Source of the DNA: Fimbriimonadaceae bacterium | GTDB taxonomy: Bacteria > Armatimonadota > UBA10988 | Direction: 5' to 3' | DNA length: 64,000 bases | Assembly: GCA_020850355.1 (NCBI GenBank) | Contig: JADZEX010000067.1 | Location: 1-64,000 of the forward strand | In this document: piece by piece, positions 7,235 through 15,370 of the stretch | Layout: every line of letters begins with the position of its first letter | Position numbering within the stretch: position 1 is the first letter of the stretch | Program-made: the position numbers and the translations under genes | Notes under the pieces: model-generated | What the model saw: the letters and a program-made list of their open reading frames with translations, nothing else | The model's database searches: none | Told to the model about the DNA's origin: nothing

Positions 7235-10200
7235 CTACGGCGCCACCACGTGGCCGCTCGGCAGGTCGACGGCCACGAGGCTGTGAGGCGGCAAGGTCAC
7301 GGTGACCGCCGACCGCTGACAACCCACGGCACCGGCGCGGCGGAGGCCTGCGTCGTCCAGGTGCAGCGTGTGCCGGACGCCGTGCGCGGTGTCGTTGAGC
7401 AGCAGGATCTGATCGCGCAGCAGGGCTGCCGTGACGGTCGCCGTCGGGCTGCTGAGGTCGGGGGCGCCGAGCCGGCCCGGCAGCAGGTCGCCTGGCCGGT
7501 GGATCACCAACGCCGCGAGGGCGATCAGGTGCGGCAAGCTGCCACGACCGAACGGCGAGAGCAGGGTTGCGCCGCGGCCAAGCGGGCGGAGGCAGCGCTG
7601 GAGCGCTGGCAGGTCCAGTTGCGTGACCAACGGGGGCACCACCGGGGAGGTCGGTTCGGAGGTGCCCGCGGGCCACAGCTTGACGTGCCCGACCGCCAGT
7701 CCGAGGGTCCGGTGGTCGCCGCTCCCATCCACCGCGCTGGGCTGCCAGCCGACGGTGCGCAGCTCGAGACGGGCCCACGGTTGGCCGCCGAAGACGGCTG
7801 CGGGCAGCTCAACCTGCACGTCACAGAGCCGCTGGCCGGCGACCGTCGCGACCTGCTGGCCGTTGACCCAGAGACTCGCCGGGTCGGCCAGACGCCGGGG
7901 GTGGCGGGCCAGGCGGAGCTGCAGCGTCGCCCCGCGGCGCGGGTCCACCGGCAGGGTCAGCCCGGCGGTTGCGCCGGACCAGCGTTTGCGGACCGCGTCG
8001 ACCGGGCCGCCCCATTCCCAGTGCCCGCTCTCGGCGTTGTTCCAGGCGCTGCTCAGCACGGCCTCGTCGCCCGGCGCGCCGATCACGACGTACCACGGCT
8101 GCGGTGCCACAGGCTGGTAGCTCCAGCAGTCCGCGGCGGATGGGCGGGTGGGCCGGGAGACGAACAGCGCGGCGTCGACCGCGGGATCGCCCTCGACGCA
8201 CTCGACCGCCGGCAGGTCGGCGGCCAGCAGCAGGCCGCCCGCAGCGACCCAGTCGTGGACCAGGCGGAGCACGGCGGCCTCGACGACCTGGCCCTCGACC
8301 CAGATCAGGGTGTCATAGCGCGCCAGCGCGCCGTCGCGGATCAGCCGCTCGTCGACGATGTCCCAGTCGAAGCGCAGCCGCGCCGGCTCGGCGAAAGCGG
8401 TCAGCAACGGCGGGTTGACCTGCCCTGGCTGCAGCCGGTGGTCGGTCGTCGGGAAGAACAACGCTGCCCGGGTCAGCGAGTGCTGCCCGCGCAGGAAGCG
8501 GCCGTAGCGGCCGAACAGATCGGCCGCGTCGAGCAGGTTCTGGGGGTAGTCGAAGTACTCGCTGGTGCCGCTGGTGGCGTCTTTGAAGATCCGGGCGACC
8601 TCCTCGTCGCGGCTGACGCCCGACGGCGGCTCGGTGACCAGCGGCACCTGGTACTGCCTGGCGGCGCTGCTGAAGCGCCGGTAGAAGTAGTGCGGCAGCT
8701 TGCCGTGGGTCGACCGCACGGTGTACCCGGCAGCACGCGAGGCGGCGACATAGGCGGTGTAGTCGACCCCGTACATCACGCGCTCGCTGCCGAAGCCGAT
8801 CTTCACTTCGATCGGCAGCGCCGGGAAGTGGCGCCGGACGATGCCGGCGGCCTGCGCCGTGAAGGCCAGCATGGCGTCCTGGTACCAGTCCACGAAGTCG
8901 AGCCAGCGCCGGCGCGCGGCGCCGCGGGCAGCCGCCGGCAGGGCGGCCAGGGTGGCCGGGTCAGGCCCCTCGGTGGCCACCGCGGGTGGGTAGTCGACCG
9001 CCGCCGGGCTGGCGTAGCGGGTGCCCCAAGCGGCGTTGAGGCGGGCCAGGTCGCCGTGCCGGGCGAGCGCCCAGCGCCGGAAGTCGGCGCGGGCGAGCGG
9101 GTCACCGACCCAGAAGTCGGGGTGCTTGTGCGGTGCCGGGACCACCCAGTCAGCCATGCCAATGGGGTAGCCGGCCTCGCCGTAGTCGCAGATCAGCGAG
9201 AGGTAGACGCCTTTGACGCGCGGACCCAGGCGGGCTGCGAGCGCGGCGTAGTAGCGCTCGAAGAGCTGCGCCGTGGCCGGTGACCAGATGGATGGCGCCC
9301 AGGTGGTCTGGTCGTGCTGCAGGCAGCGCAGCGGCTGCCAGAGCGGGCTGGCGGTCGCCCAGGCGGGCGGGAAGTGCAACCATGGGTAGACCGTGTAGCC
9401 CATCCCGCGGCGTTCCAGTTCGGCGGCGTTGTGCTCGTAGTAGTCCCACCGCCAGTCGCCCTCGGTGGGCTCCAGCGGCAGCCAGCATTGGTAGTCCTCG
9501 ACGCTGCTGATGCCGGCAACGTCGCGCCAACTGTCGAGCATCGCCAGCGGGCCGTAGGGCGGCCGCGGCGCCGGCTCGCCCTGCGCGGCGGCCGTGATCA
9601 GGTTGACCGACAGGTTGCCCGTCTTGAGCGGGATCGGCAGCTTCCCAGCCCGCCGTGGCGCCGCCGGCTGGCGCGTCAGGTCACCCCAGGGCGCGGCGCG
9701 CGGACCGCCAATCTCGCGGGCGGGCGCCGCCCCGGCCAGCCAGTTGGCGTTGCTGCCCAGCACCGTTTGCGCGTTGCCCTGGACATCGCGGACGGTGACC
9801 CAGCCGAGCAATGCGGCACCGCGGGACTCCGCCAGATCGCAGGTCAGCTCGTTGTGACCCGGTTGCAGCAGGCCCGCCAGCGGCAGCCGCAGCGCCGGGT
9901 CCCAGCCGCTGGCGGCGCCGATCGGCTCGCCGTTCAGGCTGACTTCTGCACGGCCCTCCACAGCCAGGTGGAGCACCGGCTCGGTCCAGGTGTCGGCCGC
10001 CTCGAAGTGGGCACTCAAGCGGCCGTCGTAGGGCCGTACCAGCCAGTGGCAGGGCTCCGGCGGCGGCGCGACCTGCCGCAGGCAGAGCGCGTCGACGTAG
10101 ACCAGGAAGTCGTCCTCGCCGGTCTGTCGCCGCTGCGCGCAGCGCAGGGTCAGCGGCAGCTCCCCGGCCCGCAACTGGTAGGTGCCCACCAGCAGCCAAC

Positions 10201-10573
10201 CGAAGATGTCGCCGGGACCGTAGGGCGCCTCGACCGCCAGACCGGCCATCGTTCGCGCCCGGTACTCGCCGACCTGGACGCTGAACGGGCTGAGGTTGGC
10301 GCGGTCGGGGGCGGTCACGGCCAGCCGGACCTCCCACCAGCCGGCCGCCGGGAGCGCCGGCCGCCCGGTCGCGTGGTAGCCGCCGACCGGCGCCGCGGCG
10401 CGGGTCTGCAACTGCAAGATGGCGCTGCCGTAGCAGGGCTCGAAGGCCGCGTCGCGGCCGATGGTGGTGAAGGGGTGGTCGCGGCACGATTCACCCTCCA
10501 GCCAGACCTCGCCCGCCGGCCGCGGCGGGGCGAGCAGAGGCAGGGCGCAGAGCAGTCCCAGGTAGGCCGCCAT
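7235..10573 (-). CDS. Secreted GH42/GH14-like glycosidase with beta-sandwich domains
   Basis: I place the start at 10573, where AGGAGG precedes the ATG by five bases and a signal peptide begins (MAAYLGLLCALPLLAPP). The 1112-residue product has N-terminal jelly-roll-like regions (residues 20-300). A TIM-barrel region of GH42/GH14 appearance follows at about 340-700 (EPTEGDWRWDYYEHNAAELE, YTVYPWLHFPPAW, ICDYGEAGYP with a likely acid Glu). Next comes a glutamine-amidotransferase-like domain as in beta-galactosidase trimerisation domains (YDTLIWVEGQVV, GGLLLAADLPAV). C-terminal sandwich domains end the protein. It should hydrolyse an extracellular or periplasmic polysaccharide; the linkage cannot be read from the sequence. 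Only eight bases separate it from the upstream sulfatase, so they form an operon. Confidence 0.75.
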   Translation of the reverse strand: MAAYLGLLCALPLLAPPRPAGEVWLEGESCRDHPFTTIGRDAAFEPCYGSAILQLQTRAAAPVGGYHATGRPALPAAGWWEVRLAVTAPDRANLSPFSVQVGEYRARTMAGLAVEAPYGPGDIFGWLLVGTYQLRAGELPLTLRCAQRRQTGEDDFLVYVDALCLRQVAPPPEPCHWLVRPYDGRLSAHFEAADTWTEPVLHLAVEGRAEVSLNGEPIGAASGWDPALRLPLAGLLQPGHNELTCDLAESRGAALLGWVTVRDVQGNAQTVLGSNANWLAGAAPAREIGGPRAAPWGDLTRQPAAPRRAGKLPIPLKTGNLSVNLITAAAQGEPAPRPPYGPLAMLDSWRDVAGISSVEDYQCWLPLEPTEGDWRWDYYEHNAAELERRGMGYTVYPWLHFPPAWATASPLWQPLRCLQHDQTTWAPSIWSPATAQLFERYYAALAARLGPRVKGVYLSLICDYGEAGYPIGMADWVVPAPHKHPDFWVGDPLARADFRRWALARHGDLARLNAAWGTRYASPAAVDYPPAVATEGPDPATLAALPAAARGAARRRWLDFVDWYQDAMLAFTAQAAGIVRRHFPALPIEVKIGFGSERVMYGVDYTAYVAASRAAGYTVRSTHGKLPHYFYRRFSSAARQYQVPLVTEPPSGVSRDEEVARIFKDATSGTSEYFDYPQNLLDAADLFGRYGRFLRGQHSLTRAALFFPTTDHRLQPGQVNPPLLTAFAEPARLRFDWDIVDERLIRDGALARYDTLIWVEGQVVEAAVLRLVHDWVAAGGLLLAADLPAVECVEGDPAVDAALFVSRPTRPSAADCWSYQPVAPQPWYVVIGAPGDEAVLSSAWNNAESGHWEWGGPVDAVRKRWSGATAGLTLPVDPRRGATLQLRLARHPRRLADPASLWVNGQQVATVAGQRLCDVQVELPAAVFGGQPWARLELRTVGWQPSAVDGSGDHRTLGLAVGHVKLWPAGTSEPTSPVVPPLVTQLDLPALQRCLRPLGRGATLLSPFGRGSLPHLIALAALVIHRPGDLLPGRLGAPDLSSPTATVTAALLRDQILLLNDTAHGVRHTLHLDDAGLRRAGAVGCQRSAVTVTLPPHSLVAVDLPSGHVVAP

Positions 10574-10581
10574 CGCCCCTC

Positions 10582-12144
10582 CTACCCGGCCGTGCCTTCG
10601 CCGAGGCCGGCCCACGGCAAGGTCGAGCTGACTGGCCGGCCGACCACGAGCTGGCCGCCGGCGACGTAGCCTTCCGGCCGGTCTTGCAGCTCGCCGACCA
10701 GCCGTTGGCGCCAGGTGGTGACCTCGGCGGGGCGCGCTGCGGCCAGGTCGTGGCGGTCGGTCGGGTCGCTGACCAGGTCGAAGAGCTGCTCGCGGCCGCT
10801 CTGCGAGAACCAGATGTAGCGCTGGCGGCCGTCGGTCAGCCAGTGGTTGCTGAGCGGCCCGGCGGCGTGCTCACCGTGCAGCCACGGCCGCCACGCCGGC
10901 TGCTCGCCGCGGGTGAACGGCAGCAGACTGGCACCGTCCAGACCGGCGGGCCGCGGCAGCCCGGCCAGGTCGCAGAAGGTCGGGAAGATGTCGCGCAGCG
11001 CGACCGGCCGGTCGACCACCGTGCCGGCCCCGGCCTGCTGCGGCAGACGGAGCAGCAACGGCACCCGGGCGGAGGCGTCGTAGGGCAGCGACTTGGCGAC
11101 ATGATGGTGGTCGAAGAGCATCTCGCCATGGTCGGCGACGAAGCAGATCGCGGTGTTGTCCAGCACGTTGTGCTCGTAGAGTGTCATCACCAGCCGGTTG
11201 AGCTGGTGATCGATATGGCTGAGTTGGGCGTAGTAGGCCCGCCGGGCGAGGTCGATCTCGTCGGCCGACTGGGGCACCGGGCTGTCGAAACCGCGCTGCG
11301 GCGGCAACTGATGATCGACCCAGTCGCCCAGGTTGATCGGCGGCAGGGACTTCCGCAGGTAACGGTCGAGGCACCAGCGCGGCGGATCCAGCGGGGGATG
11401 CGGGCGGTGGAAGCTGGCCATCAGGAAGAACGGCTTGCTGGTGTCCCGGCGGCGTAGGAAGTCGATGGACTCGGTGACCACCCAGGACGAGGGATGCAGC
11501 AGGTCGTCGTAGGTCCAGGGCCGCACGGCGTAGCCGTTGCAGCCGAGCCCGGTGTCGATGTGGTCGGCGTAGCCGCTGCCGAGGCGCTGGCGCAGCCAGA
11601 CGGTGTAGTCGTCGATCTGCCCGAACTCCGGCCACTGCCGGCGCTCGAAGTGGGTGTAGCCGTCGTGCAGCACGACGTTGTGGAAGCCCAGCAGATTGCG
11701 CGGCGGGTGCACGTGCATCTTGCCGACGCAGGTGGTGTGGTAGCCGCCGGCCGCCAGCGTCCCGGCGAGGGTCGTGGCATAGCGCCAGGGCACCCCATCG
11801 CGGTAACCGACGAAGCCGTTGTGGCGGGGGCTAAGCCCGGTGAACAGCGCGGCGCGCGCGGCGATGCAGCTTGGACAGGCGGCGTAGGCCTGTGTGAAGC
11901 GGGTGCCGCTGCGGGCCAGCAGGTCGAGGTGCGGGGTCTCGACAGTCGGGTGGCCGGCCACGCCGAGCGCGTCGCCGCGCCACTGGTCGACCACAAGCAG
12001 CAGCAGATTCGGACGTTCGGTGGGCACGGCGGACTCCTCCGGGCGCGGCGAGCGGCTCGCCTGGCTGGCGGCGGGCCGCGGGGCGAGACCACCCAGGGCG
12101 GCGGCACCGACGGTGGCCAGGAACTGCCGGCGAGCGGTGGACAT
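10582..12144 (-). CDS. Tat-exported type I sulfatase
   Basis: Start at 12144: AGGAG precedes the ATG and a Tat signal begins (TARRQFLATVGAAALGG). The mature domain opens with RPNLLLLVVDQWRGDALG, the metal-binding start of alkaline-phosphatase-superfamily sulfatases, followed by TPHLDLLARSGTRFTQAY. The active-site segment reads CPSCIAARAALFTGL: Cys-x-Ala-Ala-Arg in place of the classical Cys-x-Pro-Ser-Arg. Further family marks are GKMHVHPP, FVADHGEML and HGEHAAG. The Cys would need conversion to formylglycine. It probably desulfates a sulfated glycan handled together with the glycosidase downstream, with which it is co-transcribed. The 520-residue length is normal for the family. Confidence 0.85.
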   Translation of the reverse strand: MSTARRQFLATVGAAALGGLAPRPAASQASRSPRPEESAVPTERPNLLLLVVDQWRGDALGVAGHPTVETPHLDLLARSGTRFTQAYAACPSCIAARAALFTGLSPRHNGFVGYRDGVPWRYATTLAGTLAAGGYHTTCVGKMHVHPPRNLLGFHNVVLHDGYTHFERRQWPEFGQIDDYTVWLRQRLGSGYADHIDTGLGCNGYAVRPWTYDDLLHPSSWVVTESIDFLRRRDTSKPFFLMASFHRPHPPLDPPRWCLDRYLRKSLPPINLGDWVDHQLPPQRGFDSPVPQSADEIDLARRAYYAQLSHIDHQLNRLVMTLYEHNVLDNTAICFVADHGEMLFDHHHVAKSLPYDASARVPLLLRLPQQAGAGTVVDRPVALRDIFPTFCDLAGLPRPAGLDGASLLPFTRGEQPAWRPWLHGEHAAGPLSNHWLTDGRQRYIWFSQSGREQLFDLVSDPTDRHDLAAARPAEVTTWRQRLVGELQDRPEGYVAGGQLVVGRPVSSTLPWAGLGEGTAG

Positions 12145-12210
12145 GGACGCTCCTGCGGCTGAATGCGCCAACCGCGGCGCGGTTCCTGCCGTGCGGTGGC
12201 GCCGCAAGAC

Positions 12211-12219
12211 TGGTATGAT
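12211..12219 (+). promoter_or_regulatory. Extended -10 promoter element for the B12-binding photosensor-like gene
   Basis: TGG followed by TATGAT (12214-12219) is an extended -10 element (TGnTATGAT) lying about 60 bases before the ATG at 12277, in the gap between two divergent genes. I see no good -35 box, as expected for extended -10 promoters. Confidence 0.45.
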
Positions 12220-12276
12220 GGCGTGGCGATTCGACAGGCACAGCGACAGGGGCGGGAAAGGGCCAGGCAGCGGGGC

Positions 12277-13350
12277 ATGGACGCTGACATTGGGCGGCAA
12301 GCGGCGACGCGGATCCGGTTGGACCAGTGGACCCTGGCGGTGCATGCCGTCGAGCGGCAGTACGCCGCGCAGCCGCAGTTGTGGGGCCGGTACGGCAGCA
12401 GTGGTCTGGAGGCCAGCCGCCGCGACACGGCGGCGACGCTGAACTACCTCGCGGCGGCGCTCGATGCGCTGGACCCAGGCGTCTTCCGCTGCTACGCCGT
12501 CTGGCTCCGTGACCTGTTGGTCAGCCGCGACCTGGGTGGCGAGCTGACCACGCACTTCGACGTCCTGCGCAATGTGCTGGGCGAACGCCTGCCCGCCCGC
12601 GAAGCGGCCCTGGCCGGGTACTACCTCTCCGAGGCGGCTGGCGCGCTGGCCGCTCCCACCGCACCACCCGAGCCGCCGGCGACCGGCCGCGATCCATGGG
12701 CCGAGCTACGTCAGAACTGGCTCGACCGGCTGCTGGCCGCGGACCGCCGGGGGGCTCTGGACCTGGTTCGGAGCGCCGTGCAGGGCGGCACCAGCGTGGC
12801 GGAGCTGTACCTGCAGGTGTTCCAGCCGGGCCTGCGCGAAGTTGGCCGGCTGTGGCATCTCAGCCGGGTCACGGTGGCCCACGAGCACTACGTCTCCGCG
12901 GCGACTGGCTGGCTGATGGGGCAGTTGCAGGCGCACGCCCCGACCGAGCCGGTCCACGGCCGGCGTTTCGTGGGGCTCTGTGTGGACGACGAGTTGCACG
13001 AACTGGGCCTGCGGATGGTCTGCGACTTCTTCGACTGGGCCGGCTGGGAGACGCACTTCCTGGGCGCCCGGACGCCGCGGCGCAGCGTGCCGCCGCTGGT
13101 CGAGGCGCTGCAGCCGGAGGTCGTCGGGATCTCCTGCACGCTGCCGATCCATGTCAGTTACTGCCGCGAGTTGGTGGCCGCCCTGCGCGCCAGCCCGGCC
13201 GGGCGGCAGGCCGTGGTGCTGGTCGGTGGGCAGGCCTTGCTGGCGCATCCTGGGCTGGCCCACCAGATCGGCGCCGACGCTGTCGGCAGCGATGCCGCCA
13301 GTGCCGTCAGCCAGGCCGAGCAACTGCTGGCAGCGCGCACCGCGGCTTGA
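12277..13350 (+). CDS. Cobalamin-binding protein with CarH-type light-sensing signature and no MerR domain
   Basis: The 357-residue protein has an all-helical N-terminal domain (about residues 1-125; DTAATLNYLAAALDALDPGV), a Pro/Ala linker, then a four-helix cobalamin cap and a Rossmann B12-binding domain. The cap carries Trp193-His194, nine residues between Trp193 and Glu203, then Glu203-His204. This is the W(x)9EH signature of the photoreceptor CarH, including the His that forms the light adduct. The B12 domain has Glu239-Leu-His241-Glu-Leu-Gly244, the ExHxxG variant used by CarH instead of DxHxxG. CarH normally has an N-terminal MerR DNA-binding domain; here it is replaced. Its output is therefore unknown, perhaps protein-protein contact. 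The ATG at 12277 is the only good start; divergent from the sulfatase operon. Confidence 0.8.
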   Translation: MDADIGRQAATRIRLDQWTLAVHAVERQYAAQPQLWGRYGSSGLEASRRDTAATLNYLAAALDALDPGVFRCYAVWLRDLLVSRDLGGELTTHFDVLRNVLGERLPAREAALAGYYLSEAAGALAAPTAPPEPPATGRDPWAELRQNWLDRLLAADRRGALDLVRSAVQGGTSVAELYLQVFQPGLREVGRLWHLSRVTVAHEHYVSAATGWLMGQLQAHAPTEPVHGRRFVGLCVDDELHELGLRMVCDFFDWAGWETHFLGARTPRRSVPPLVEALQPEVVGISCTLPIHVSYCRELVAALRASPAGRQAVVLVGGQALLAHPGLAHQIGADAVGSDAASAVSQAEQLLAARTAA

Positions 13351-13375
13351 CGCGAGGCCGCCGCCGGGGTATCGT
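13347..13375 (+). promoter_or_regulatory. Sigma-70 promoter whose -35 box contains the upstream stop codon
   Basis: TTGACG (13347-13352), a 17-base spacer, then TATCGT (13370-13375). The TGA inside the -35 box is the stop codon of the B12-binding gene. Transcription should begin near 13382, about 20 bases before the transaldolase ATG. Confidence 0.5.
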
Positions 13376-13401
13376 GCCAGCGGCAGCGATGAGGTAGTGG
13401 C

Positions 13402-14067
13402 ATGAAGATCTTCCTGGATACCGCGGTGCTCGACGAGATCCGCGAAGTCGCTTCTTGGGGCATTCTCGACGGCGTCACCACCAACCCGTCCCTGGCCGCC
13501 AAGGCCGGCCGGCCGTTCGAGCGCAACATCCGTGAGATCGCCGAGATCGTCGGCGAGCGCGGCACGGTGTCGGCCGAGACCGTCAGCACCGACGCCGCCG
13601 GGATGTTGCAGGAAGCCCGCCTCGTGACGAGCTGGGCCGGCAACATCGTCGCCAAGATTCCGTTTGGCGCCGAGGGTCTGAAGGCCGTCCGGCTGTGCGT
13701 CCAGGAGGGGATTCGCTGCAACGTCACGCTGATCTTCTCGGCGATGCAGGGGCTGCTGGCGATGAAGGCCGGCGCCTACTACATCTCGCCGTTCGTCGGC
13801 CGGATCGACGACGGTGGCCAGAACGGCATGGAGTGCGTCGAGCAGCTCTGCAAGCTGAAGAAGCTGTACGGCTTCGAGACGGCGGTGCTGTCGGCCAGCC
13901 TGCGCACCACCAACCACCTGATCGACTCCGCCCTGGCCGGCGCCGACATCGCGACGATGCCCTACAGCGTCTTGACGAAGGCCATCGGCCACCCGCTGAG
14001 CCGGGAAGGGCTGGCCAGCTTCTTGAAGGACTGGGCGACGATCCCCGAGGAGATGCGGCCGTTCTAG
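13402..14067 (+). CDS. Fructose-6-phosphate aldolase / TalC-type transaldolase
   Basis: The 221-residue protein is the short transaldolase subfamily: MKIFLDTAVLDEI, GILDGVTTNPSLAAK, AKIPFGAEGLKAV with the Schiff-base Lys in the AKIPF strand, NVTLIFSAMQGLLA, YISPFVGRIDD and PYSVLTKAIGHPL. These enzymes act on fructose 6-phosphate, dihydroxyacetone and glyceraldehyde 3-phosphate, or as transaldolase in the non-oxidative pentose phosphate pathway; the two activities cannot be told apart here. Length matches the family (about 215-220). It has its own promoter and ends at a strong hairpin terminator. Confidence 0.9.
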   Translation: MKIFLDTAVLDEIREVASWGILDGVTTNPSLAAKAGRPFERNIREIAEIVGERGTVSAETVSTDAAGMLQEARLVTSWAGNIVAKIPFGAEGLKAVRLCVQEGIRCNVTLIFSAMQGLLAMKAGAYYISPFVGRIDDGGQNGMECVEQLCKLKKLYGFETAVLSASLRTTNHLIDSALAGADIATMPYSVLTKAIGHPLSREGLASFLKDWATIPEEMRPF

Positions 14068-14087
14068 GCCTGCCCGGGGCCGTTTCA

Positions 14088-14117
14088 CGCGCCGGCCCGG
14101 CCGTCCGGGCCGGCGCG
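14088..14117. terminator. Bidirectional hairpin terminator between convergent genes
   Basis: A perfect 13-bp stem (CGCGCCGGCCCGG / CCGGGCCGGCGCG) with a CCGT loop sits between the stop codons of two convergent genes. There is no clear T-run, so it may work without a U tract or as a 3'-end stabiliser. Confidence 0.7.
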
Positions 14118-14130
14118 GCAGTTGGGGGGC

Positions 14131-15261
14131 TCAGTCGGCCAGCAGCAGCGCCAGCTTGAGCTCCCACCAGGCCGTCTCGGTGGCCTGCCAGGTGGCCAGC
14201 AGGCGCTCCTCAGCGGCGATGTCGCGCGCCGTGGTGGGGCCGCTGCCCGCAGCCTGCAGCCACTGCTGCAGCAACGCCAGCCGGGCGGCCTGGGCCTGCG
14301 CCAGGGCCGGTCGCGCGGCGACGGCGGCGGCCACCGTCCGGAGGGCCGCGGGATCGGCACCTTGCAGGCTGCGCGGGGTGCAGTCGGCGGCCTCGATGGC
14401 GGCCATCGCCTGCGTGGCGCGCTTCGCGAAGGTCTTCAGCACACTGGCGTTGGGCTGGCCGGGGAACTCCCAGAGGGCCAGCCGCAGGCGGGTCGTGCCG
14501 GGGGTCAGGGACAGGTTGAGGCTGCACGGATAGGCTTCCGCGACGAGCCTGGCGGTGGCCACGGCGGACGGTTGCCAGGCCACCGCGCAGGGCCCCTCGC
14601 CCTCACCGCGGGCGACGTCGAAGACCTCGTCGTAGAGCACACACCAGGCCGCCGCGGCGCCCGGCCAGGTCTGCTCCTGCCCCTGCGCCACGGTCCCTGC
14701 CGCGGTGCGCATCCGGCGGGCGCCGTCGCGCTGGTGCCAGCTTGTGAAATAGCTCGGGTAGGCCCGCAGCAGCACGTCGACCGCGCCGCCAGGCTGCCGC
14801 GGCTGCAGATCGATCTGCAGCGCCAGATGGTCGCTGCCGTCGACGCCAACGAAGCGGTAACGCAGGCTGCCGAAGTCGCCGTGCCAGACCAGGTCCAGGA
14901 TGCCGCGGGGACCGTCCTCGACCACCGCGATGCTGCTCAGTGGTCCGGTGTCGAGGCGCTGGCCGGCGAGCCGGGTCTCGATGAAGCCGCCGCCGTACCA
15001 GTTCTCGGTGCTGGGTGAGGGCAGCCCGACCGGGCCTTCGCCGACGTCGCCGAAGCTCGGGTCGGCCGGGTTGATGGTCCGGTTGTAGCGCACGGCGTAG
15101 GGCACCGCCAACCCGCCGAACCGCGCGTCGCAGGAGCGGCGGAGTTGCCCGGCGTACTGCGCGCCGCTGCGGGGGGACTCGTTCCAGGGCGTCAGATCGA
15201 CGCCTGCGCCCTCTGCCGGACCGAGTAGCAGGGCCGCCAGCCAGCCGTGGTACCAACGCAT
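14131..15261 (-). CDS. Secreted protein of unknown function
   Basis: I place the start at 15261, where GGGAG precedes the ATG and a short signal-peptide-like N-terminus begins (MRWYHGWLAALLLGPAEG). The 376-residue product reads as a beta-rich domain to about residue 270: PYAVRYNRTINPADPSFGDV, NWYGGGFIETRL, DHLALQIDLQPRQPGG, YPSYFTSWHQRDGARRM, RLALWEFPGQPNASVL. An Ala/Gln-rich helical C-terminus follows. I do not recognise the family. The phrases resemble lyase-associated or heparinase-like beta-sandwich proteins of polysaccharide-degrading bacteria, but this is only an impression. It faces away from manC across a 110-base divergent gap. Confidence 0.65.
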   Translation of the reverse strand: MRWYHGWLAALLLGPAEGAGVDLTPWNESPRSGAQYAGQLRRSCDARFGGLAVPYAVRYNRTINPADPSFGDVGEGPVGLPSPSTENWYGGGFIETRLAGQRLDTGPLSSIAVVEDGPRGILDLVWHGDFGSLRYRFVGVDGSDHLALQIDLQPRQPGGAVDVLLRAYPSYFTSWHQRDGARRMRTAAGTVAQGQEQTWPGAAAAWCVLYDEVFDVARGEGEGPCAVAWQPSAVATARLVAEAYPCSLNLSLTPGTTRLRLALWEFPGQPNASVLKTFAKRATQAMAAIEAADCTPRSLQGADPAALRTVAAAVAARPALAQAQAARLALLQQWLQAAGSGPTTARDIAAEERLLATWQATETAWWELKLALLLAD

Positions 15262-15370
15262 CGTCCGCTCCCGAGCGGTCCTTCGCGGGCCGCTGTTACG
15301 ATCCTGCCACGCCGGCGCAGTCGCCGAGCGGCGCGCCGCGTCACCGTTAAGGGCGAGGTCTCGAGCGGGC

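Noticed and set aside
7142-9283. A 713-codon open frame on the plus strand opposite the glycosidase
   Set aside because: No recognisable motif, and the minus strand holds a protein with signal peptide and glycosidase-like domains. Shadow frame.
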